From Candidatus Delongbacteria bacterium (GTDB lineage Bacteria; UBA4055), in assembly GCA_016937995.1 (NCBI GenBank), contig JAFGVM010000037.1, positions 1 through 64,000 of the forward strand: a stretch of 64,000 nucleotides of DNA, written 5' to 3'. The position numbers were made by a program, and so were the translations under genes. A model generated the notes under the pieces. That model did no database searches and was not told the DNA's origin. It saw only the letters and a list, made by a program, of their open reading frames with translations. Below, one piece after another: positions 58,107 to 64,000 of the stretch; the first letter of the stretch is position 1; each line of letters starts with the position of its first letter.

Positions 58107-58919
58107 CTACGGTATCTCCACAGAGCACGAATTGAAAACCGGTCCATCTACACAGGTCAAGAAATATCCGTCTTCCTTTTTCTTTTTCACAGCACATCCC
58201 TGACAAACACCGATACCGCAAGCCATCGGAGTCTCAAGAGATACCTGACAGTAATGATCCATTTCTGTGCAATAATCAGCTACAGCCTTCATCATTGGAC
58301 CAGGTCCTACTACGTATATATTGTAATCATTTATCTTCTTAAGATTGTTGTTTTTTATCTCAGCTTTTAATATATCAAGCACATTACCTTCAAAACCCAA
58401 TGATCCATCATCTGTGGCAACAAAAAGTTTAATATTCTGGTCCATAAAAAAATCTATATCGAAGAAGCCTGATTTATCCCTGTTCCCCCAAATAAGAGTT
58501 ACCTGATCACCTTTTTCAGTAAAATGCTGCATCAGTTTTTTGATCGGAGCAATACCGATACCACCTGCTAATAATAATTTCTCTTTTCCGTTAACCTTTG
58601 TATTAAAACCATTTCCCAAAGGTCCGAGGACATTTATTTTTTTACCTGCTTTGAGCATATCTTTGAGAATATCAGTACCTCTACCCACTACATCGAATAT
58701 TATCTGAAAATCATCTCCTTTAGTGTATGATACTGCGAACGGTCTTCTGAGAACAGGAACCGATTCATCCTTATTGGTCACCTGAATTGTAATGAATTGT
58801 CCGGGTTTTGTATTTTTTGCAATTTCTTTTGATCTTAAAACTGCTTCAATTACATTGTGTTTCAACTCTTTTACTGAAACCACTTCTGCTTGTACTTCAT
58901 GATATTTTGATTCTGTCAT
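58107..58919 (-). CDS. pyrK: Dihydroorotate dehydrogenase electron-transfer subunit
   Basis: RRPFAVSY, LLAGGIGIAPIKKLM, ETPMACGIGVCQGCAVKKKKEDGYFLTCVDGPVF. Confidence 0.9.
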   Translation of the reverse strand: MTESKYHEVQAEVVSVKELKHNVIEAVLRSKEIAKNTKPGQFITIQVTNKDESVPVLRRPFAVSYTKGDDFQIIFDVVGRGTDILKDMLKAGKKINVLGPLGNGFNTKVNGKEKLLLAGGIGIAPIKKLMQHFTEKGDQVTLIWGNRDKSGFFDIDFFMDQNIKLFVATDDGSLGFEGNVLDILKAEIKNNNLKKINDYNIYVVGPGPMMKAVADYCTEMDHYCQVSLETPMACGIGVCQGCAVKKKKEDGYFLTCVDGPVFNSCSVEIP

Positions 58920-58944
58920 TTCGTTAAAACCTTATGATTAAAAT

Positions 58945-59940
58945 TTACTGCTTTTTATATTTTTCCAGATTTATACCGATCTTTTCTAATTTATTATCAT
59001 CAGTTCCACAGACCAAAAGACCGCTTATATTATTTTGTATCAGGAACTTTTTACCTGCTTCTTTTCCCATAACAAACACAGCAGTGGCAAAAGCATCACT
59101 TAAATATGCCTTGTCGGTTATTATTGTTACACTCATTAGATCAGAAACACCGTATCCTGTTTTTGGGTCGATTATATGACAATATCTGGTATCATCCTGA
59201 ATAAAGAATTTTTCATAGTCTCCGGAAGTTGCAACTGCACCATTTTTTACGAAAAGTGTATCTATCAAAGCACCCTGAATTCTCGGATGTCTTATACCTA
59301 TAATTTTTTCTGTCAATGAATTCACCAGAAGATCTCCTCCAGCTTCAACAATATAGTCCTTTATACCGTTTTCATTGAGAAAGGCAGCAACAGAATCCAC
59401 TGAATAACCTTTAGCGATTCCTCCAAGGTCCAGACCACAATTCTTATCAGGAAAATATATAGAATCAATATTGTAACTGATCGCATCAAATGATGATGTC
59501 TTAAGCAAATTTATAAGTTTGATCGGATTCGGCAACTTTGGCTCTGACAAATAATTGAAACCCCATAATTTTATTACAGGTCTTAACGCAATATCAAAAT
59601 TTCTGTCAGTGTAGTTATATAGATTATGTGAAATTTTCAATATTTTCTTTAAAGAACCAGGTACTGACACCTTTTGTTTTGATGCCTCATCATTCAATTT
59701 ATACAATGTTGAGTTCTTATCTTCCGGACTCATTTCATTGTTAAAGTATTTCATTATACTTTCAGAACTATCCAATATTTCATTTACTTTCTCCTTATCA
59801 CTTTCATACATACCGTAAGCAGTGATCGTAACATCAGTAGTAAATTCGACAAAAGATCTGCTGATCTTGATCTTTTCTCCTTTGCTGCAAGACATGATAA
59901 AGACCAAAATCAAGATGTATATTATATATCTGATTTTCAT
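58945..59940 (-). CDS. apbE: FAD:protein FMN transferase ApbE, lipoprotein
   Basis: FIMSCSKGE lipobox; LDLGGIAKGYSVDSVAAFLNENGIKDYIVEAGGDLLV; HIIDPKTGYGVSDLMSVTII. Confidence 0.94.
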   Translation of the reverse strand: MKIRYIIYILILVFIMSCSKGEKIKISRSFVEFTTDVTITAYGMYESDKEKVNEILDSSESIMKYFNNEMSPEDKNSTLYKLNDEASKQKVSVPGSLKKILKISHNLYNYTDRNFDIALRPVIKLWGFNYLSEPKLPNPIKLINLLKTSSFDAISYNIDSIYFPDKNCGLDLGGIAKGYSVDSVAAFLNENGIKDYIVEAGGDLLVNSLTEKIIGIRHPRIQGALIDTLFVKNGAVATSGDYEKFFIQDDTRYCHIIDPKTGYGVSDLMSVTIITDKAYLSDAFATAVFVMGKEAGKKFLIQNNISGLLVCGTDDNKLEKIGINLEKYKKQ

Positions 59941-60156
59941 GGCGGGAAGATATCTATATTATAAAATAATAGCAAGAAAAATATTTTGAATAAATGATGA
60001 GAATCTCTCCTGAGTTGTTTTTATCACTGCTCTTATGCATTATCGGGTGAAGTTGTTAGACGTGATGAATCTCGTCTCTAATGGATCCTTGGACATTGGA
60101 TATTCATAGAGGAACGCATTCCTGCATTCGCAACTGTTCACTATCCACTGACCACT

Positions 60157-60182
60157 AAAAAAACAGTACTTCTGTTTTTTAT
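60157..60182. terminator. Bidirectional-type hairpin terminator
   Basis: AAAAAACAG-tactt-CTGTTTTTT. Confidence 0.65.
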
Positions 60183-60188
60183 TTCCCC

Positions 60189-60219
60189 TTGCCTTAAAAT
60201 AAATATTATATTATCTTCT
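60189..60219 (+). promoter_or_regulatory. Candidate panB promoter TTG-N20-TATCTTCT
   Basis: Same 20-nt spacing as the tRNA-fMet promoter; 48 nt upstream of the panB start. Confidence 0.4.
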
Positions 60220-60266
60220 AATACTATAAATTTAGAGAACTTAATCATAATTTTTGCAGGCAAAAA

Positions 60267-61067
60267 ATGGGAAAAAGAAAGACTGTCAAAGAAATCTTCA
60301 AAATGAAGAAAAATGATCAAAAGATCACAATGCTGACCGCTTATGATTATCAGTTCGCAAAGATCATGGACAGATCAGGTATTGATGTGATACTGGTCGG
60401 AGACTCCCTGGGGATGGTATTTCAGGGACACTCGACAACTATACCTGTAACAGTTGACCAGATGATCTATCACACAAAGATAGTCGTTGATTCAACAGAA
60501 AATGCTTTTATCATAGCTGACATGCCTTTCGGAAGCTATCAGGTTTCAGTAGAAAAAGGAGTTGAGAACGCATGCAGGATCATGAAGGAAACAGGTTGCA
60601 ATGCAGTAAAGATCGAAGGTGGGCAGAGAGTGATTCCACTGGTAGAAAAACTTATACTTGCAGGAATCCCGGTATATGGTCATTTGGGTTTAACTCCCCA
60701 GTCTATCAACAAATTCGGCAGCTACAGACTTAGAGCTCAAAAGGAAAAAGAGGCTTATAAGCTGATTGATGATGCAGTATTACTTGAAAAAGCGGGAGTT
60801 TCAGGGATCATTCTTGAAAAGATACCTTCCATACTTGCAAAAGAAGTTACTGAAAAAGTAAAAGTTCCTACTATCGGAATAGGAGCAGGTCCTGATTGTG
60901 ACGGACAGGTTCTGGTAATAACTGATCTGCTGGGAATAGATGAGGATGTAAATTTCAAATTCGTTAGAAAATATGCGAATTTAAATGATATTATTTCAGG
61001 TTCTGTCAAAAATTTTATCTCTGATGTCAAAGAAAAAAAGTTTCCAACAGAAGAAGAGTCCTATTAA
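60267..61067 (+). CDS. panB: 3-methyl-2-oxobutanoate hydroxymethyltransferase
   Basis: MLTAYDYQFAKIMDRSGIDVILVGDSLGMVFQGHSTTIPVT, GHLGLTPQSINKFGSYR, IGIGAGPDCDGQVLV. Confidence 0.97.
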   Translation: MGKRKTVKEIFKMKKNDQKITMLTAYDYQFAKIMDRSGIDVILVGDSLGMVFQGHSTTIPVTVDQMIYHTKIVVDSTENAFIIADMPFGSYQVSVEKGVENACRIMKETGCNAVKIEGGQRVIPLVEKLILAGIPVYGHLGLTPQSINKFGSYRLRAQKEKEAYKLIDDAVLLEKAGVSGIILEKIPSILAKEVTEKVKVPTIGIGAGPDCDGQVLVITDLLGIDEDVNFKFVRKYANLNDIISGSVKNFISDVKEKKFPTEEESY

Positions 61068-61082
61068 AAAACCGGAAAACAG

Positions 61083-61925
61083 ATGAAAATTCTTAAGACC
61101 ATATCTGAAGTTAAAGAATACATCAAACCTCTAAAGTTGAAAGATCAAATAATCGGTTTCGTGCCGACTATGGGAGCATTACACGATGGACATATCGCAC
61201 TTGGTGAAGAAGCAAGATATGAATGTGACTGCCTTATCTATTCAATTTTTGTCAATCCTACCCAGTTCGGACCGAATGAGGATCTTGATAAATATCCAAG
61301 GGACCTGGATGGTGATATCGCAAAATTGGAAGCAATTGATGTTGACGCTGTATTTATTCCTGATAGATCAGTGATCTATCCCGAAAATTACAAGACCTAT
61401 GTTAAAGTTGATGAACTTGGTAATATCTTATGCGGTAAAAGCAGAGTTGATCACTTTCAAGGAGTGACCACTGTTGTATCGAAACTCTTTAATATTGTAC
61501 AGTGTGATGAAGCATATTTCGGAAAAAAAGATATACAGCAGTTCATAATACTGAAGAAAATGGTCGAAGATCTTAATATGCCTGTAAAGATGATCTCTGT
61601 GGATACTGTCAGAGAAGATGACGGTCTGGCTAAGAGTAGCAGAAATACTTATCTATCTGCCGATGAAAGAGCTGCCGCACCTGTTCTGTACAGATCTATG
61701 GTCACTGCTAAAAAAAATATCGACCTGTATTTTTCACCCGAAGAGCTTATCGAAGATGTACATACTATGATATCTATGGAACCTCTAGCAAAAATTGAAT
61801 ATATAGAATTGAGAAGATACAACGATCTCTCTGAAGTTGAAGATCTGAGTGAGGAGGGCATTTTACTTATTCTTGCAGTAAGATTCGGGACTACAAGACT
61901 TATTGATAATATGTTACTAAGGTAA
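61083..61925 (+). CDS. panC: Pantoate--beta-alanine ligase
   Basis: GFVPTMGALHDGHIAL, FVNPTQFGPNEDLDKYPRDL, FGKKDIQQF, REDDGLAKSSRN. Confidence 0.96.
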   Translation: MKILKTISEVKEYIKPLKLKDQIIGFVPTMGALHDGHIALGEEARYECDCLIYSIFVNPTQFGPNEDLDKYPRDLDGDIAKLEAIDVDAVFIPDRSVIYPENYKTYVKVDELGNILCGKSRVDHFQGVTTVVSKLFNIVQCDEAYFGKKDIQQFIILKKMVEDLNMPVKMISVDTVREDDGLAKSSRNTYLSADERAAAPVLYRSMVTAKKNIDLYFSPEELIEDVHTMISMEPLAKIEYIELRRYNDLSEVEDLSEEGILLILAVRFGTTRLIDNMLLR

Positions 61926-62008
61926 TGTTAAATTGTAAGGGTGGATTGATATACGCCCCTGCATTCCTTCTCTGGTAGGTATAAAATAATAAAGGAATAA
62001 AACACTAC

Positions 62009-62752
62009 ATGAACAAATTATACACACTTATACTCGCAGCCGGAAAAGGCACAAGAATGAAATCGGATCTGCCGAAGGTCATACATAAGATAGACGGCAA
62101 AGAACTGGTAAAATACGTTATCGAACAGGCTAAAGATGTCGGTTCTGAAGAGATCTGGCTAATAACTGGTCATAAAGGTCATCTTGTTAAAGAAGCAACT
62201 GCCGATGATAATGTTTTTTACGTTGAACAGAAAGAACAGCTTGGTACAGGCCATGCAGTAATGCAGGCTGAAGATAAACTGCAGGGCAAGAACGGTGATG
62301 TACTGATACTATGTGGTGATGTGCCTGTGTTAAAGGGTGAAACCTTAAAAAAATTCAGAGATTTCCATTACTCATCCGGAGCATCCGCAACAGTTATGAC
62401 TACCAGATTTGAAGACCCTTTTGGATATGGAAGGATCATCACAAATAAGGAAGGTGAGATCTTAAAGATAGTTGAACAGAAGGATGCAACTGAAGAGGAA
62501 AAAAAGGTAAAGGAAATAAATTCAGGTGTTTATATCATTGATCTGAAGGATCTTTTCACCTCTCTGGACAGTATTACGTCCGACAATGCGGGAAACGAAT
62601 ATTATCTGACTGATGTTATAGCAATTTTGAAGAATAAAGGCAAAAAAGTATTAACTTATTTGATCAAGGACAATACTGAGATCCTGGGAATAAATACTAT
62701 TGAACAATTGAAAGAGGCAGAAAGTATAATTTTAGCAAGAAAACAGAATTAA
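62009..62752 (+). CDS. GlmU-like N-terminal uridylyltransferase domain only
   Basis: LILAAGKGTRMKSDLPKVIHKIDGKE, EQLGTGHAVMQAED, CGDVPVL; no left-handed beta-helix domain. Confidence 0.87.
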   Translation: MNKLYTLILAAGKGTRMKSDLPKVIHKIDGKELVKYVIEQAKDVGSEEIWLITGHKGHLVKEATADDNVFYVEQKEQLGTGHAVMQAEDKLQGKNGDVLILCGDVPVLKGETLKKFRDFHYSSGASATVMTTRFEDPFGYGRIITNKEGEILKIVEQKDATEEEKKVKEINSGVYIIDLKDLFTSLDSITSDNAGNEYYLTDVIAILKNKGKKVLTYLIKDNTEILGINTIEQLKEAESIILARKQN

Positions 62753-62832
62753 TTAACGTTTTAGTAGGGTGTAAAATTTTACACCCGAAATCAAAGATTC
62801 TGGATCAAGTTCAGAATTACGGGAGTAACAAA

Positions 62833-63309
62833 ATGAAAAAAATAATATTTGTGTTAACAATGATCCTGTTCGGATTTACTTTTGCCCAGTTTAAAGCTGA
62901 TGTTGAATCCTTTGATCCTAGAATGAATTTAATAACTCCTTCATCAGGTTCGTTATTTGATATGTCGAAGATATCAGTGGATCATTCATTTTCTATGAAT
63001 TATTCAACTTTCGGAAGTAACTCGACTTTCATCAATGAATATGTTGCAGGAATAAACTACCGTATCTCCGATCCGATGAATCTCAGATTGGAAGTTGGAA
63101 TGTCATATACACCTTATTCCTCATTTACTGTTCCCGGAGAGGAAGATCCTGCACAGATATATTTAAAATCTGCAACTTTTGATTATAGACCCAACAATCA
63201 GTTCCATTTACAGATCGGATACAAAACTTATAGACCGAATGATATATTATTCGAATCTCTGAACAGACCCTTCGGATCAAGTTTTTTATCACCGTCAACC
63301 GATGAATAA
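62833..63309 (+). CDS. Hypothetical secreted/outer-membrane protein
   Basis: Signal peptide MKKIIFVLTMILFGFTFAQF; beta-strand pattern. Confidence 0.6.
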   Translation: MKKIIFVLTMILFGFTFAQFKADVESFDPRMNLITPSSGSLFDMSKISVDHSFSMNYSTFGSNSTFINEYVAGINYRISDPMNLRLEVGMSYTPYSSFTVPGEEDPAQIYLKSATFDYRPNNQFHLQIGYKTYRPNDILFESLNRPFGSSFLSPSTDE

Positions 63310-63323
63310 ACCGGAAAAGGACT

Positions 63324-63857
63324 ATGCCAAGGATCAGAAAAACAAAAACACCTGTAACTGAAACAAAAGAGTCTAACTGGCTTCTATATATCATTGTGCT
63401 TCTGTTAATTTTTCAGACCGTTTTCCTTATCTACAAAAATTACGACTTCATTAGGTCCGGCTTTTTATCAAATGATACCGAATATATTTACGAGAATGCA
63501 GGTGTAGATGAGGATAATTCTCAGGCTGATACCAATTCGATCAAAACAACTGATTATTCAGACCTTGACAGACCTGTAAGAGTAAGTATATTGAACGGTT
63601 GCGGAAAATCGGGACTTGCGAGCGAGTGGAAAACCAGGCTCAGAAATATAAAATATGATATCAGAGAAACAGGAAATGCCGATAAGAATTATATCAATTC
63701 TATCATTTTAAGCAGAATTAAAAATATGAAACCGGCATTTGATCTGGCAAAGAAACTGGGTATTACTGACAACAACGTAATACTGCAGATAAATAAAGAT
63801 ATCGTGGATATAGACGTAACACTTATCATTGGAAAAGACTACAAAAACTTAAAATGA
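63324..63857 (+). CDS. LytR C-terminal-domain protein with one TM helix
   Basis: TM WLLYIIVLLLIFQTVFLIY; VRVSILNGCGKSGLASEWKTRLRNIKYDIRETGNADK. Confidence 0.75.
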   Translation: MPRIRKTKTPVTETKESNWLLYIIVLLLIFQTVFLIYKNYDFIRSGFLSNDTEYIYENAGVDEDNSQADTNSIKTTDYSDLDRPVRVSILNGCGKSGLASEWKTRLRNIKYDIRETGNADKNYINSIILSRIKNMKPAFDLAKKLGITDNNVILQINKDIVDIDVTLIIGKDYKNLK

Positions 63858-64000
63858 TAGAAAAATTCCATTCACTGAGAGAAAAATACCCGACTTTTAC
63901 ATTTGAAGGTTTTTCATACTCAAAACTTGATACTGAGCTTGTAATTAAATTCAGCTTTACCCAATCTGACGATATAAAATTCTCCCCTGAAATTATCGTA
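63854..64000 (+). CDS. Partial hypothetical CDS running off the window
   Basis: ATGA overlap with the preceding stop; open frame MIEKFHSLREKYPTFTFEGFSYSKLDTELVIKFSF... to the end. Confidence 0.6.
   Translation, partial: MIEKFHSLREKYPTFTFEGFSYSKLDTELVIKFSFTQSDDIKFSPEIIV

Overview
64 kb chromosomal window from a low-GC Gram-negative bacterium. FCB/Bacteroidota-like affinity is inferred from TonB/carboxypeptidase-like receptor, DUF4249 and PUR/DUF3276 proteins, and from TAnnTTTG-type -7 promoter elements; the phylum is not provable from this window. Most of it is core or housekeeping: holA, nrdR, waaA, lon, engB, rsgA, trkA/trkH, ettA, HU, trpS, pyrK, apbE, panB/panC, two RND efflux modules around a two-component system, and one initiator tRNA. 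The outstanding accessory locus is a tightly packed six-gene minus-strand operon (51982..56412). Its order is RloA-like AAA ATPase > RloB (Toprim-like) > KTSC-domain small protein > Cap15-like 2TM/beta-barrel effector > CD-NTase > E2-like protein. It is a type II-short-like CBASS fused transcriptionally, through a KTSC gene, to an RloAB ATPase-nuclease pair. Other notable items: a YgiQ-family 'radical SAM' protein that has lost all three CX3CX2C cysteines; an unannotated 29-aa COX24/AURKAIP1-like gene; degraded remnants of a REP-associated Y1 transposase and an RluA-type pseudouridine synthase; two families of dispersed intergenic hairpins with conserved loops and compensatory stem changes; a hairpin array with three mini-ORFs upstream of rsgA; and an identical CpxR-box-like repeat upstream of both a response regulator and a tolC/RND operon. 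Family calls are by eye from translated sequence; no searches were run.
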